Positions 1 through 9,368 are shown, numbered from the stretch's first letter. The stretch: 64,000 nucleotides of DNA from CAWCDJ01 sp963836015 (GCA_963836015.1 CAWIIF010000004.1:1736001-1800000); one strand, 5' to 3'. The notes: generated by a model from the letters alone, not told the origin. Numbers and translations: made by a program.

Positions 1-982
1 GCGAGTACCACTGGCGCGGATCCGTCCAGGTCTGCTCCACCGTGAAGCCGGCATCAACTAACAACGCGGCGAGCGTCTTCGGAGTGAATTTGTAGCTGTT
101 TTCGGTGTGGATGGTTTCGAAGGCACCGAATGGAACGCTAAGTTCCGCGGCCGGAATATCTACCCATTGATCGCGAGTGCTCTCCAGATGCATTTCGATG
201 CGTGACTCCACGCGATTCCAGCGCGCCCGATGCCGGAAGGAGTCCGTATCGAAGTTCGCACCAAGTTCTCGATTGAGGCGATGCAGAAGGTTCAGATTGA
301 ACGCTGCGGTGACGCCAGCATCGTCGTCGTATGCTCGCACCAGGGTCCTCTCGTCTTTCACCATGTCCGTGCCTAACAGCAGCGCATCGCCGGGCCTGAG
401 TTCAGACCTCAGATCGCGAAGAATCGCGCGGGCCTCCTTCGGTAGGAAGTTGCCAATGCTCGAGCCGATATACAGGGCGAGTGTGGTCCCCTCGAACCGC
501 TCAAGCCTCGGCGGATGAGTCACGTAATTCGACACCATCGGCTGAAGCTGCACGTCCGGCAACAGGCAACCGATGCTAGCGCACGCCGCATCGAGTGCAT
601 CCGACGAGACATCAACTGGAATGTAAATCAGTTCCTTTCGCGAACGCGCCGCCGCTTCCAGCAGAATGCCGGTCTTGGCGGCAGTTCCCGCTCCCAACTC
701 GAGCAGGCGGAAAGGCCGTGATCCTTGAGAACATGCCGCTGCGACGATCTCCGTTGCACGCCTCGCGAAAATGTCGCGCTCCGTTCGAGTGGGATAGTAT
801 TCAGGCAGGGTCGTGATGCACTCGAAAAGGCGCGAGCCCTCGGCATCGTAGAGCATCCACGGCATAAGCGATCGTGGATGCTTCAGAAGGCCGCATCGGA
901 CCTCATCGATCAGCTCTGTGCTTTCGGCTACTGGGGCAAGGCCCGTCCCTGCGAATGTCTGAAACTCGGTGGTGATATTCAT
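1..982 (-). CDS. egtD: EgtD, L-histidine N-alpha-methyltransferase (3' end cut by window edge)
   Basis: The enzyme trimethylates the histidine alpha-amino group with SAM to give hercynine, the first ergothioneine step, in the cytoplasm. The 327 visible residues, read on the complement, carry the family hallmarks: YDAEGSRLFE (45-54), EYYPTRTE (61-68), the SAM-binding loop LLELGAGT (93-100) and a later GSSIGNF segment. The C-terminus lies beyond position 1. The start ATG at 980-982 is preceded by AAGGA that overlaps the egtB stop codon, and only 12 bases separate the genes, so the two are almost certainly co-transcribed and perhaps translationally coupled. The family assignment is secure; only the missing end is unseen. 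Confidence 0.93.
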   Translation of the reverse strand, partial: MNITTEFQTFAGTGLAPVAESTELIDEVRCGLLKHPRSLMPWMLYDAEGSRLFECITTLPEYYPTRTERDIFARRATEIVAAACSQGSRPFRLLELGAGTAAKTGILLEAAARSRKELIYIPVDVSSDALDAACASIGCLLPDVQLQPMVSNYVTHPPRLERFEGTTLALYIGSSIGNFLPKEARAILRDLRSELRPGDALLLGTDMVKDERTLVRAYDDDAGVTAAFNLNLLHRLNRELGANFDTDSFRHRARWNRVESRIEMHLESTRDQWVDIPAAELSVPFGAFETIHTENSYKFTPKTLAALLVDAGFTVEQTWTDPRQWYS

Positions 983-994
983 GTTTGATAGTCC

Positions 995-2324
995 TTAGGT
1001 CGCCAATCGTATCCCTGAGAATTGCCACCGCGTCGCCGGCTGAAAGAAATTACGGTAGGTCGCCCGTAAGTGACTCGCGGGCGTGACGCAGGATCCTCCA
1101 CGCAGAATCATCTGACCGGACATAAACTTGCCGTTGTATTCGCCCAAGGCACCAGGAAGCGGCTTGTAACCCGGATAGCCCGTGTAGGGGCTGGCGGTCC
1201 ACTCCCAGCAGTCTCCGAAGAGCTGCTCAAGGCCGTCGCCGGACGCAACTGCGGGATGTAGCCTTCCGGTGTCGAAGCAAATTCCCGTCAACGGGGATTC
1301 CCTCCGCGGCAAGTTCCGACTCCACCTCGGTGGGAAGCCGGCAGGCTCTCCAGCGCGCGAACGCATCGGCTTCAAAAAAGCTCACGTGGCATACAGGCGT
1401 ATCCAGCAACGCGGAAAGCGGATGCCAGCCTCGAAGGGTGAAGACTCGCCAGCCAGCGGTGTCCGGCGCTTCTCTCTCCCAATAGAGTGGCGCCCGCCAT
1501 CCGAAATTCCTCACCGCTTCCCAGCCCTCGGAAAGCCAAAACTCGGGCCGCGCGTATCCGTCGTCCGACATGAACTCCAGGTATTCACGGCACGTGACGC
1601 CGCGGTTTGCGATCCCGAAGGCTTCCAGGTATACCTTGTGACGGGGAGTTTCGTTATCGAAACAAAAGTCGAGACTGTTCGTGGGGTCCAAGGGATAACC
1701 AACTTCAGTCACACCGCCACGGAAGCGATGCCACTTGAAGCCGGATGGTGCAACATCGCGCGCCCCAGCGAAAGGGGTAGAGTCGTATGCCGGGCGCAGT
1801 GGATTTGAGAAGAAGGCATGCTTAATATCGGTCAGCATTAATTCCTGGTGTTGCTGCTCGTGGTTCAGGCCTAACATGATCCGTCGCGCCGCGTCGTCTG
1901 GAATGCGGCCAGCGAAGAGCTTTTCCATCGCATCGTCCACATGTTCCCGAAAGGCAAGGACCTCCAGAAGCGACGGGCGCGAAAACGAAGCGCGCAACTG
2001 CTTTTCCGGAACTGCCCCGCCAATCGAGTTGTAGTAGCTGTTGAAGAGCCAGCGAAACTCTTCGCGAAATGGCTTGTAATCCGGAAGGAACGGACGCAGC
2101 ACGAACGTCTCGAAAAACCAGGTCGTATGGGCCTGATGCCACTTCATCGGACTGGCATCCGAGCTGGATTGCACCATCTGATCCTCTGCGGAGGTTCGTT
2201 CTGCAATCGAACGGGTCACCGATCGCACGGCTCTATATCCCACGCCGAGACGACCAGTTGCTCCTGTTAAATCCCAAGCGACTGATGTCGGCGCTTGCTC
2301 GAGCGATGTTGTTTGCGCAGTCAC
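995..2324 (-). pseudogene. egtB: EgtB, hercynine oxygenase (sulfoxide synthase), single-base frameshift
   Basis: EgtB is an iron enzyme that joins hercynine to a thiol donor in ergothioneine synthesis. The first frame (GTG start at 2324) encodes the DinB-like iron-binding domain, with WHQAHTTWFFETF and the metal motif HEQQHQE (about 155-161), then the start of the FGE-sulfatase fold up to RLPTE. Near 1272-1282 the reading frame changes: the rest of the fold (DTGRLHPA, GDCWEWT, LRGGSC, ATRWQFSGIRLA) continues in another frame to a TAA at 995. Restored, it would be about 443 residues, the family size. The indel could be a sequencing error or a true lesion; the intact downstream egtD favours neither. 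GTG is used as start, with no strong Shine-Dalgarno sequence visible. Confidence 0.85.
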
Positions 2325-2796
2325 AGGCTTATGAAATGCATTTCAAGAACCAACACGTCCCTGTCGTGCAGGGAACGGCAACGTTCCGGAAAGCAAAGCT
2401 ATTACCGTCCGTCGAAGGGCTTACCCACCGCGTGGGGTGCCGCCAAAGCCATCCGCTTGACACCGACAGCCGACTGTTGACACAAGATGCACGGCTGCCA
2501 AATCTGCTCAGTGCCGCAATCTCGGCCTTGAATCAGCGGCTTTAAGTCATGGGAACAGCGGGTGTATCACTTTGTTCAGGGCAGACAAATGCTTGCAGTA
2601 CTTCGGCATAAGGGCCTTCAGATCGACAGCCTCCGGTATGCCGAGTCGGAAATTCGTCAGTTGCCTCTTTGCCCAGTGCTTTTGAAGCCAACGATGGCGG
2701 GTGGCGTGCTTATCTGACAAAGCTAACGATAGGTGGGCGGTGGATACTGAGTGCATTTGCTTGACAGAGCCCCCGCCAGATTGCTGGAGTTTACTT
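2325..2796. other. Divergent intergenic region, egtB / baeRF gene
   Basis: About 470 bases separate the diverging egtB and baeRF-like genes. Open frames here are short, lack ribosome sites and match nothing I recognise. Apart from the palindrome at its left end, I see only AT-richer stretches that could hold promoters for both directions. Confidence 0.5.
2332..2345. promoter_or_regulatory. 14-bp perfect palindrome in front of egtB
   Basis: TGAAATGCATTTCA is a perfect 7+7 inverted repeat that begins 8 bases upstream of the assigned GTG start of egtB. Its position between the promoter zone and the start codon would suit an operator or a translation-blocking site. No protein is known to me that binds it; the regulatory role is inference. 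Confidence 0.35.
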
Positions 2797-3864
2797 ATGA
2801 CGATAACCGAACCGGGAAGGGTTTCCCTGGAGAAGCTACGCGGTCTTGCGTCGGCTGCTCCGCCATGTATCTCGATCGTTCTTCCCGAACGCGAAGCTCG
2901 CGATGCGCGAATTGCCTTCAAAGACGCGCTTGCTCAGGTACGCGCTCAGCTGGCAGCCAGCGCATCCAAGCATGACATCGCCTCCCTTCTCGATCCTTTG
3001 GAGCTTGCCGCCACGAATGTGATCGATTCCTCAAAGGAGCCGGCGACGTTCATTTTTCTGCGCTCGGCGGACGTCTGCGAGTTATTCCGCACGCGATATC
3101 TCGTCGGGCAACCCGTCGCCGCCGTTGGTGAACGCTTCCAGCTTCGCCCGCTGCTGGCGCTTGCCAGCAAACACCTCGAGTTTTACATTCTCGCGCTCAA
3201 GCTGAATGATACGCGCATCTTCAAATGCACGGATCAATTCTGTGAGGCCGTGAAATTTCCGAAAGACGCGGGGACCGAGGCCGCCGGCTTCGTTCCTGGC
3301 GCATCCCAATCCTCGCTTCGCGCCGAGCCGGTACACGATCGCGATCACCCTGAAGACCACCTTGGGCATTTTTATCGTGAGATTGATCGCGACGTAAACG
3401 CTCTGCTGAAGGATGGACATCCACCGCTGGTTGTTGTAGGCGTCGAACATGAGGTCGCGCTCTTCCATCGTTTGACGACCTATCCTGCGTGCGTAGAACC
3501 GGGAGTGCGCGGATTACCCGGCCATCTTGGCCAGAACGAAATGTATCGGCAATCCCTGGAGCTGGTTCGGTCCGTGACCACCGGGCCGGCGCGCCGCGCC
3601 CTGGAGAGGTTCGACAAGCAGATCGGAACGGGCCACGCTTCGGCAGATGCACAGGAGATTGTGCGCGCCGCTTCCTCTGGCAGAGTCGAAACTCTATTCC
3701 TGCTTGAAAACGGGGCCGTTCCGGGCGTGATCGACGGCGGGGCCGACCTCCTGGACATAGCCGCCGTGCAAACGCTTCGCCACGGCGGCAACGTTCAAAC
3801 CCTACCGGAGAGCAGCATGCCTTCCGGGGGCCCTATTTGCGCGATCTTCCGCTATGCGGTATAG
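2797..3864 (+). CDS. baeRF-type protein (bacterial eRF1-like domain)
   Basis: This 355-residue protein resembles the bacterial archaeo-eukaryotic release factor (baeRF) families, thought to act on stalled ribosomes or to bind RNA. The N-terminal half has the CISIVLPERE opening typical of these proteins. The middle has VVVGVEHEVALFHRLTTYP followed by a charged helix with QEIVRAASSGRVETLFLLE, and the C-terminus has the eRF1-domain-3-like pattern with LPESSMPSGGPICAIFRYAV. I chose ATG 2797 because GGAG lies 8 bases upstream and the conserved part begins there; an in-frame start at 2701 has no ribosome site. The DNA glycosylase gene follows 8 bases after the stop, so they likely form one transcript. 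The exact function of baeRF proteins is not established. Confidence 0.75.
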   Translation: MTITEPGRVSLEKLRGLASAAPPCISIVLPEREARDARIAFKDALAQVRAQLAASASKHDIASLLDPLELAATNVIDSSKEPATFIFLRSADVCELFRTRYLVGQPVAAVGERFQLRPLLALASKHLEFYILALKLNDTRIFKCTDQFCEAVKFPKDAGTEAAGFVPGASQSSLRAEPVHDRDHPEDHLGHFYREIDRDVNALLKDGHPPLVVVGVEHEVALFHRLTTYPACVEPGVRGLPGHLGQNEMYRQSLELVRSVTTGPARRALERFDKQIGTGHASADAQEIVRAASSGRVETLFLLENGAVPGVIDGGADLLDIAAVQTLRHGGNVQTLPESSMPSGGPICAIFRYAV

Positions 3865-3872
3865 GGTTCCTA

Positions 3873-4499
3873 ATGAAACGCGTAGGCAAGGCAATTCCCC
3901 ATTGTCGTCTTCGGCGTCTCCGTCGAGCGGAACTTCCGGTGGATACTGTGGAGCTGGCACGCTACCTCGTTGGCAAAGTAGCAGTCCATGATACCGGTGA
4001 CGGCAGGCTCAGCGGCCGCATCGTAGAGACGGAGGCCTATCCGGTCGGTGATTCCGCGGGGCACGCATTTCGCGGAGAGACGCGGCGCAATGCGTCGCTA
4101 TTTCTTGGGGCTGGACATGCTTACGTATATTTCACTTATGGGTCATCGTTCATGCTGAACGTGACGAGCGAGGCGGCCGGAGTTGGAGCAGGAGTCCTCT
4201 TGCGTGCCCTCGAACCACTCGAGGGAATCGATCGGATGGAACGCTTCCGCGGCGGAGCAGGTCTGCTCGATTTAGCCCGCGGGCCGGGCCGGCTAGCCCA
4301 GGCGATGCAGATTGACTTCAGACAAGATGGTCTGGATCTGTGCGCCGCCGGTCCGCTCTGGCTCGCGACGAGCCGGCGAAAAACGGGTGCCATCGGCAAG
4401 AGCGTGCGGATCGGTTTGACGCGCAATGTCGATCGCAAACTGCGCTTCTATGAGCGAGACAATCCATACGTGAGTGGTCCAAAGCGGTTACGCGAGTAG
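3873..4499 (+). CDS. mpg: 3-methyladenine DNA glycosylase (AAG/Mpg family)
   Basis: It excises alkylated and deaminated purines from DNA to start base-excision repair. The 208-residue protein has the family core: LARYLVGKV (28-36), the active-site segment GRIVETEAY (48-56) with the catalytic glutamate, GHAYVYFTYG (81-90), then LLRALEP and ARGPGRLAQAM, matching the alkyladenine-binding fold. ATG 3873 gives a length close to the usual 190-210 residues; an upstream ATG at 3837 would overlap the previous gene and adds no conserved residues. The ribosome site is weak, which suggests coupling to the preceding baeRF gene. All key motifs are intact. Confidence 0.92.
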   Translation: MKRVGKAIPHCRLRRLRRAELPVDTVELARYLVGKVAVHDTGDGRLSGRIVETEAYPVGDSAGHAFRGETRRNASLFLGAGHAYVYFTYGSSFMLNVTSEAAGVGAGVLLRALEPLEGIDRMERFRGGAGLLDLARGPGRLAQAMQIDFRQDGLDLCAAGPLWLATSRRKTGAIGKSVRIGLTRNVDRKLRFYERDNPYVSGPKRLRE

Positions 4500-4637
4500 T
4501 TCGCGGCCGACTGGAGCAATACGATGGCCCGGCTTCTGCATGGGGTTGTTGGCCGATCAAACGGAAGCCGAAAGGCGGCGACGCCGATGCACCTCCGCTG
4601 GTGCTCCATTCCCGATGGCCGAAGTCGAGAGTGACCT

Positions 4638-5507
4638 TTAGTTCTGCCCTCCGAATAATCGAAGCCTGGCGCGCACGACGTCGTGGACCGCGGCGACAGC
4701 CGGCGGGAGGATCTTGTACGGCACCACCTCGTCCTCGCGACGCGCGAGACCAGCCTCAAGTCCCTGTTTCCAGGCCACACGCAATTCCGTGTTGATGTGA
4801 ATGATATTGACCCCGGCGTGGATCGCCCCCCTGAGATCGTCATCGGCTGTGCCGGAACCGCCATGCAGAGTAAGAGGTATACAAGTCGCGGATTTGATCT
4901 CTCGAATTCGTTCGATCGCCAGATGCTTTCGCTCCTTGCCTGTAACCATACTCTTGCGCATACCGTGCGAATTCCCAACGGCCGGGGCCAGCACGTCCAC
5001 CTTCGTCTCTGTGACAAACTGCCGGGCCTCTGCCGGAGTTGTCAACGCGCGCTCGGGACCGGGACCGTCCGCGTGTATCTCAGAGCCGCTGCCGATGTCC
5101 CCAATTTCTCCTTCGACGACCACCGCCGGGTTCATGGACTTGAAGGCCTCGACGGCCTCCTTAGTCGACTGGGCATTTTCTTCCAGTGGCAGCGTGGACA
5201 AGTCGAACACAACTGAATCGAAGCCCGCCTTCACGGCTTCCAGTCCGCCTGCCAACGAATGCGTGTGGTCGGCATTCAAGAAGATGGGGTAGTCGAATTC
5301 CTCACGCAGACTTCGCACAAGAGCCGCCAGCTGCTGCGTTCCCGCAAACGCCCGTTCTCCCTCCGAAGCGCCAACGATGACCGGCACGTTCAATTCACGT
5401 GCAGCTTCGAAGATACCTTTCAGCAGGACGAGATCGGCTATGTTGAAGTGCCCAATGGCGACACAGTTTCTTCCCGCGTCCTGCACTACTTCAATGAGGT
5501 TCTTCAT
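4638..5507 (-). CDS. Class II fructose-bisphosphate aldolase family protein
   Basis: A zinc-dependent aldolase of the FbaA/GatY/KbaY family that cleaves or forms ketose bisphosphates in central carbon metabolism. The 289 residues include the zinc ligands in NADHTHS (78-84), an EGEIGDIGSGSE loop, the LHGGSG phosphate loop and NIIHINTELR near the C-terminus. Length and motif order fit the family well. Which sugar phosphate it uses cannot be decided from sequence; fructose-1,6-bisphosphate or tagatose-1,6-bisphosphate are both possible. It lies downstream of the MOSC/reductase gene on the same strand with a 90-base gap, so co-transcription is possible but not clear. Confidence 0.9.
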   Translation of the reverse strand: MKNLIEVVQDAGRNCVAIGHFNIADLVLLKGIFEAARELNVPVIVGASEGERAFAGTQQLAALVRSLREEFDYPIFLNADHTHSLAGGLEAVKAGFDSVVFDLSTLPLEENAQSTKEAVEAFKSMNPAVVVEGEIGDIGSGSEIHADGPGPERALTTPAEARQFVTETKVDVLAPAVGNSHGMRKSMVTGKERKHLAIERIREIKSATCIPLTLHGGSGTADDDLRGAIHAGVNIIHINTELRVAWKQGLEAGLARREDEVVPYKILPPAVAAVHDVVRARLRLFGGQN

Positions 5508-5597
5508 TGGTTGTTTTCTCGACAGCTCATCTGCAATCCGGCTGCCAGTGCCATGGACTTCGACCTGGCGAAAGAAATCCCTTCAGGCGGCCTACAA

Positions 5598-7352
5598 TCA
5601 CAGGTCAACCTCGATATCGCCAGAGGGTGTGGAACAGCAGATCAGCACGTTGCCCGTGGCTGGAGGCTCGAGTGGATCGGGCTCGTAGTGGACGGTTCCT
5701 CCGATCAATGCGCTCTCGCAGGTATGGCAGACCCCCGTGCGGCACGACCACTGTACGGGAACGTCGCAAGCTTCTGCCAGTTCCAGCAAACTGGAAAACC
5801 GTGAATCCCATCGGACCGTGAGACCGCTGCGTGTAAATGAAATTTCTGGTCCGATGCCGGGTTCCCCTGCGGGAGCGTGAACCGGCAGGCGGGAGGGTCG
5901 CGCAATTCCCGGCGTGATCGACGCTTCCGGCCCAAACACCTCCGCGTGAATTCGTGTCGAATCGGCGCCCCATGTCTTCAAGCCCGAAGTCAGGTCGCGG
6001 AGGAATGATGGCGGACCACACAAGTAGAAATCCGCGTCGCGAGCAACACCGATCCGGTCGAGCAGCGCGGTGTCCACATGTCCGACCGAGTCGTAATCGA
6101 CGCCCGGTTCATCCCCTGAATCGGGCTTGCTGTAGACAATGCACGTTCGGCTATTCACGAGGGCTTGCAAGAGGCTGCGTGACTCTTTTGCAAACGGGTG
6201 CTCTGCGCGGTTACGCGCTCCGTAGATCCACCAGACTTCACGGCGTGACGCCGCGGAGGACAGCGAGTGCAACATGGCGAGTACGGGGGTTGCCCCGATG
6301 CCGGCACTCAGCAGAACGACTGGAGCATCGCCTGATCTCAGAATAAAACCGCCCCGAGGTGCGCTCACCTCCAAAACATCACCCGCGTGTACGTGATCGA
6401 ACAGATACGAGCTGACAACCCCGTTCGTCTCCCGTTTCACGCTTACCCGATAGGTGCTGGCGCCGGGCATTCCCGACATCGAGTAATTCCGGAGCAGCAT
6501 GGGGCCATTGGGTGTTGTGCGCAACCGTAGAACGAGAAACTGCCCGGGTAGAGCCGCAGGCAGAGGTGTTCCGTCCGTTTGTTCGAAGGACAACGAGACC
6601 ACTTCGGCAGCTTCCCGATCTACTCTGGCGACGCGCAGTGGCCGAAAGCCCTGCCAGGCTGGTGGCGGGCCGGTTGAGGCCTTGAGCCCGGGATTCCCTC
6701 CCTCCGCGGTCTTCTGCTCTGCCAGCGCCCTTAAAGAGGTTTTCCAGCCCGGGCTGAGCGCCGGCACCCGCAACGAACTTTCGAGTTGTTCGCGCGCGGG
6801 GTTCGGCAAATACAGGAGGGCATCCATGTCGGCCACTGTGATGTGTTCGGGACCATCCGCCACTTTCGTGATTTCGTCGCCGGCGCCGACGTCGCCTTCC
6901 TCCAGCACGCGAAAGTAGAAGCCGGGCCGGTGATGCGACACCAGCAGAGCAGCCATTGCCGGCTCTGCCATTCGGATGCCCACGCGATAGCAAGTGACGC
7001 GCGGCTGACTGACCTCGAAGAGCGCGGTCCCGATGCGGTATCGATCGCCGATGCAAACCTCGGCGTCGGGCAAGCCGTCTACTGTGAAGTTTTCACCGAA
7101 CTGTCCGAATGAAAAATCGTTGCGGCCGAACTGCGCCTCCCAGTAGCGATACGCCTCCATTTGATATACCATCACCGCGCGGTTTTCGCCTCCGTGCCCA
7201 GCAAGATCGCCTTGACCATCGCCCTCGACATTCAGGCGGCGGACTGCAATTCTGCCCTGCACTGGCTGTTTCCAAATAGCGGTGTGGACCTTCTCGCCTC
7301 GCCATTCGACATCACGAGGAAGCCCGACGTTGATTGACAAAAGCCGTCCCAT
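5598..7352 (-). CDS. MOSC domain / flavin reductase / 2Fe-2S ferredoxin fusion
   Basis: The 584-residue protein joins three modules. Residues about 1-215 form a YiiM-type MOSC domain, with GHGGENRAVMVY, FGENFTVDG and the cysteine-bearing VSQPRVTCYRVG. Residues about 235-480 form a ferredoxin-reductase-like FAD/NAD(P) unit, with RNYSMSG, LLSAGIGATPVLAML and YLCGPPSF. The C-terminal 85 residues carry a plant-type 2Fe-2S site, CRTGVCHTC (CX4CX2C) with a fourth cysteine in NVLICCS. It probably passes electrons from NAD(P)H through flavin and iron-sulfur to a molybdenum or hydroxylamine-type substrate, as YiiM-type MOSC proteins handle N-hydroxylated compounds; the substrate is unknown. ATG 7352 was chosen because GGAGGG lies 7 bases upstream. 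It sits alone, divergent from the DJ-1 gene. Confidence 0.88.
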   Translation of the reverse strand: MGRLLSINVGLPRDVEWRGEKVHTAIWKQPVQGRIAVRRLNVEGDGQGDLAGHGGENRAVMVYQMEAYRYWEAQFGRNDFSFGQFGENFTVDGLPDAEVCIGDRYRIGTALFEVSQPRVTCYRVGIRMAEPAMAALLVSHHRPGFYFRVLEEGDVGAGDEITKVADGPEHITVADMDALLYLPNPAREQLESSLRVPALSPGWKTSLRALAEQKTAEGGNPGLKASTGPPPAWQGFRPLRVARVDREAAEVVSLSFEQTDGTPLPAALPGQFLVLRLRTTPNGPMLLRNYSMSGMPGASTYRVSVKRETNGVVSSYLFDHVHAGDVLEVSAPRGGFILRSGDAPVVLLSAGIGATPVLAMLHSLSSAASRREVWWIYGARNRAEHPFAKESRSLLQALVNSRTCIVYSKPDSGDEPGVDYDSVGHVDTALLDRIGVARDADFYLCGPPSFLRDLTSGLKTWGADSTRIHAEVFGPEASITPGIARPSRLPVHAPAGEPGIGPEISFTRSGLTVRWDSRFSSLLELAEACDVPVQWSCRTGVCHTCESALIGGTVHYEPDPLEPPATGNVLICCSTPSGDIEVDL

Positions 7353-7692
7353 CAGATGCCCTCCCGAGGATATACACGGCGGAACAAGCAGATCCGATTC
7401 CACCCCTCCTCCAGTACTATCTCAAAGATGCGTAGGACATAAGGAGGAGGTGACGGCAGTCGGTGTCGGAGCGTCGACGGAAGACAAAGCCGGAGCTTCC
7501 CCGGGGACATGAATTGGAGAGTCGGATCGCGTCGACCCGCCGAGTCGGTCCGCTGACATTAGCGCACAACGATCTCCGCTCTGTCTTTCGTTTCTTTGCC
7601 CTGGCTGTGGTACGCGACATGCGTGTAGCAAACACCGAAGGGCGAACGGAGCTTTCGATGCTGAGTCGACCTGGAGAACAAAGGAGAAGGAC
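7353..7692. other. Divergent intergenic region
   Basis: About 340 bases between the MOSC fusion (minus) and the DJ-1 family gene (plus). No credible coding frame is present; the open frames lack ribosome sites and family resemblance. It must hold promoters for both genes, but I could not identify convincing -35/-10 pairs. Confidence 0.5.
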
Positions 7693-8382
7693 TTGAAAAT
7701 ACTGATGGTGCTAACGTCGCATGATCAATTGGGCAATACCGGCCGCAAAACTGGCTTCTGGCTGGAGGAATTCGCGGCCCCGTACTTTGTCTTCCGGGAC
7801 GCTGGTGTCGAACTGACGCTCGCTTCGCCGAAAGGCGGACAGCCCCCGATCGATCCAAAGAGCGATTTGCCCGAGGAGCAAACTCCCGCAATGACACGGT
7901 TTAAGCAGGATGCGGAAGCGCAGAAGGCGCTGTCTCAAACAGTGAAGCTCTCCGATATGAAATCGGAGGATTTCGACTCGATATTTTATGTGGGAGGCCA
8001 CGGACCGATGTGGGATATCGTCGATAACCCCGATGCCATCGCGTTGATCGAGTCCTTCTACAACTCCGGCAAGCCCGTGGCTGCTGTCTGTCATTCGTCG
8101 GCAGTCCTCCATCGCGTGAAGTATCAGGGCGAGCTTCTCGTCAAAGGCAAACGGGTAACGGGCTTTACGGACGGCGAGGAAGCCGCGGTCAATTTGACCC
8201 ACGTCGTGCCTTTCCTTGTTGAAGACGAATTGAAGAGGATCGGGGCCCTGTACCAGAAGGCAGCCGACTGGGCGCCCTTCGCGCTGGTTGACGGTCGAGT
8301 CGTGACCGGCCAGAATCCGGCTTCGTCGACTAGTGCGGCCAAGGCTCTGATTGAATTGCTCGCGGCTCGGAAGGCTGCTTAG
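7693..8382 (+). CDS. DJ-1/PfpI family protein (Hsp31-like)
   Basis: This 229-residue protein belongs to the class I glutamine amidotransferase-like DJ-1/PfpI superfamily; Hsp31-like members act as glyoxalase III or holding chaperones. The nucleophile elbow is AVCHSSAV with Cys-133, the oxyanion glycine stretch is YVGGHGPMWD (99-108), and an acidic residue in FWLEEF (22-27) completes the usual triad region. The start is TTG at 7693, supported by AGGAGAAGG directly upstream. The run TGRKTGFWLEE and the late NPASST segment are typical of the Hsp31 subgroup. A DoxX gene follows after about 40 bases, suggesting a stress operon. A second, more distant family member lies at 29114-29953. Confidence 0.9.
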   Translation: MKILMVLTSHDQLGNTGRKTGFWLEEFAAPYFVFRDAGVELTLASPKGGQPPIDPKSDLPEEQTPAMTRFKQDAEAQKALSQTVKLSDMKSEDFDSIFYVGGHGPMWDIVDNPDAIALIESFYNSGKPVAAVCHSSAVLHRVKYQGELLVKGKRVTGFTDGEEAAVNLTHVVPFLVEDELKRIGALYQKAADWAPFALVDGRVVTGQNPASSTSAAKALIELLAARKAA

Positions 8383-8423
8383 CCGCCAGGCGTTCGGTGC
8401 TCGCCGCGCCCGTGGGGTGGAAT

Positions 8424-8903
8424 ATGACGCACGTAATCCAGAGCGCGTTAACGATGCTCCGGGCCGCGGAGTGGATGCCGGTGACTGCGGCGCGCGTCTT
8501 GATCGGCATCTTTTTCTGTATTTCCGGCGGGACCAAGCTGTTCGTAAAAGCTCAATTCGGCGTGCTTGAGAAGACCATGGTCGAAATACACGTCCCATTC
8601 CCACATTGGACTGCGCTCTTCGTCGCCATGGTCGAGTTTGCGTGCGGAGCAGGTCTGGCGTTAGGGCTCCTCACGCCGTTCTGTGCCGCAATGCTGACCG
8701 CGGACATGATCGTCGCGATCGCGACCACTTCGGTCCACAGCATCCAGGCGAGTAGTTTCCTCGCCTGGCTCGACGACTTCCTGTACCTACCCGAGGTGCT
8801 GTACGTCTTGATCCTCGTTTGGCTGATCTTCTCTGGGCCAGGTCGATACAGCGTCGATGGCTTCATCGCTCTGAGGGTCGGCCTCTTCGGCGTCGAGCGG
8901 TAG
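8424..8903 (+). CDS. DoxX family membrane protein
   Basis: A small inner-membrane protein of about 159 residues with four hydrophobic segments, seen in VLIGIFFCISGGTKLF, a second around ALFVAMVEFACGAGLALGLL, a third around CAAMLTADMIVAIA and a last around LYVLILVWLIFSG. The first helix with GGTKLF is characteristic of DoxX/DoxD-like proteins, which occur beside thiosulfate, thiol or oxidative-stress enzymes and whose biochemical role is generally unproven. ATG 8424 follows GGGTGG; a GTG at 8397 is also open but poorly placed. It lies between the DJ-1 gene and a DUF6582 gene on the same strand with short gaps, so one transcript is likely. Confidence 0.82.
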   Translation: MTHVIQSALTMLRAAEWMPVTAARVLIGIFFCISGGTKLFVKAQFGVLEKTMVEIHVPFPHWTALFVAMVEFACGAGLALGLLTPFCAAMLTADMIVAIATTSVHSIQASSFLAWLDDFLYLPEVLYVLILVWLIFSGPGRYSVDGFIALRVGLFGVER

Positions 8904-8933
8904 AGCTGAACATCAGGAATCGATAGGAAAGAT

Positions 8934-9269
8934 ATGCCGGAAGCAACTTGGAGACCTGACGATAAACACGGACGGCTCACGACGCAGAGTGACCTGCCTG
9001 ACACCGTCTATGCGTTTCCGAAGCAGCGTAAGGAACCACTGACCGACGCGCAACATGTGCGTAACGCGGTCGCGCGGTTCGATCAAGTCATTGACGTGTC
9101 CGACGCCGACCGCGCATTGGCGTTCGCGAACATCGAGAAAGCGGCAAACTACTACGGCGTCAAGCTCGCGGAAACGTCGTGGCGCGGCCTGGGCATTCAT
9201 TCTCAAAAGCGCAGAAGAGGGGCTGGCGCGAAGAACACGATGACGCGGGAACGCCGGGTGCAGAGCTAA
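8934..9269 (+). CDS. DUF6582 family small protein
   Basis: A soluble 111-residue protein. The opening MPEATWRPDDKHGRLTTQSD, the YAFPKQRKEPLTD segment and the helix FDQVIDVSDADRALAFANI followed by AANYYGVKL match the DUF6582 family, whose function is not known. AGGAAAG lies just before the ATG. The C-terminus is rich in Arg and Lys. The gene is 30 bases after the DoxX stop and about 100 bases before a glycine-zipper stress protein, a setting that suggests a general stress role. That role is inference from neighbours only. Confidence 0.72.
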   Translation: MPEATWRPDDKHGRLTTQSDLPDTVYAFPKQRKEPLTDAQHVRNAVARFDQVIDVSDADRALAFANIEKAANYYGVKLAETSWRGLGIHSQKRRRGAGAKNTMTRERRVQS

Positions 9270-9368
9270 AACTGCACCGGTCAGAACATCGACCGACAGA
9301 AGCAGTAATGGAAAGAGTGATGTGGAATTTTCAACTAACCAAAACCAAAAGTGACGAGGAGGCAGAAT

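Noticed and set aside
2547..2921. Minus-strand frame opposite the baeRF gene start
   Set aside because: It overlaps the conserved start of the baeRF-like gene and has low-complexity sequence with no family match.
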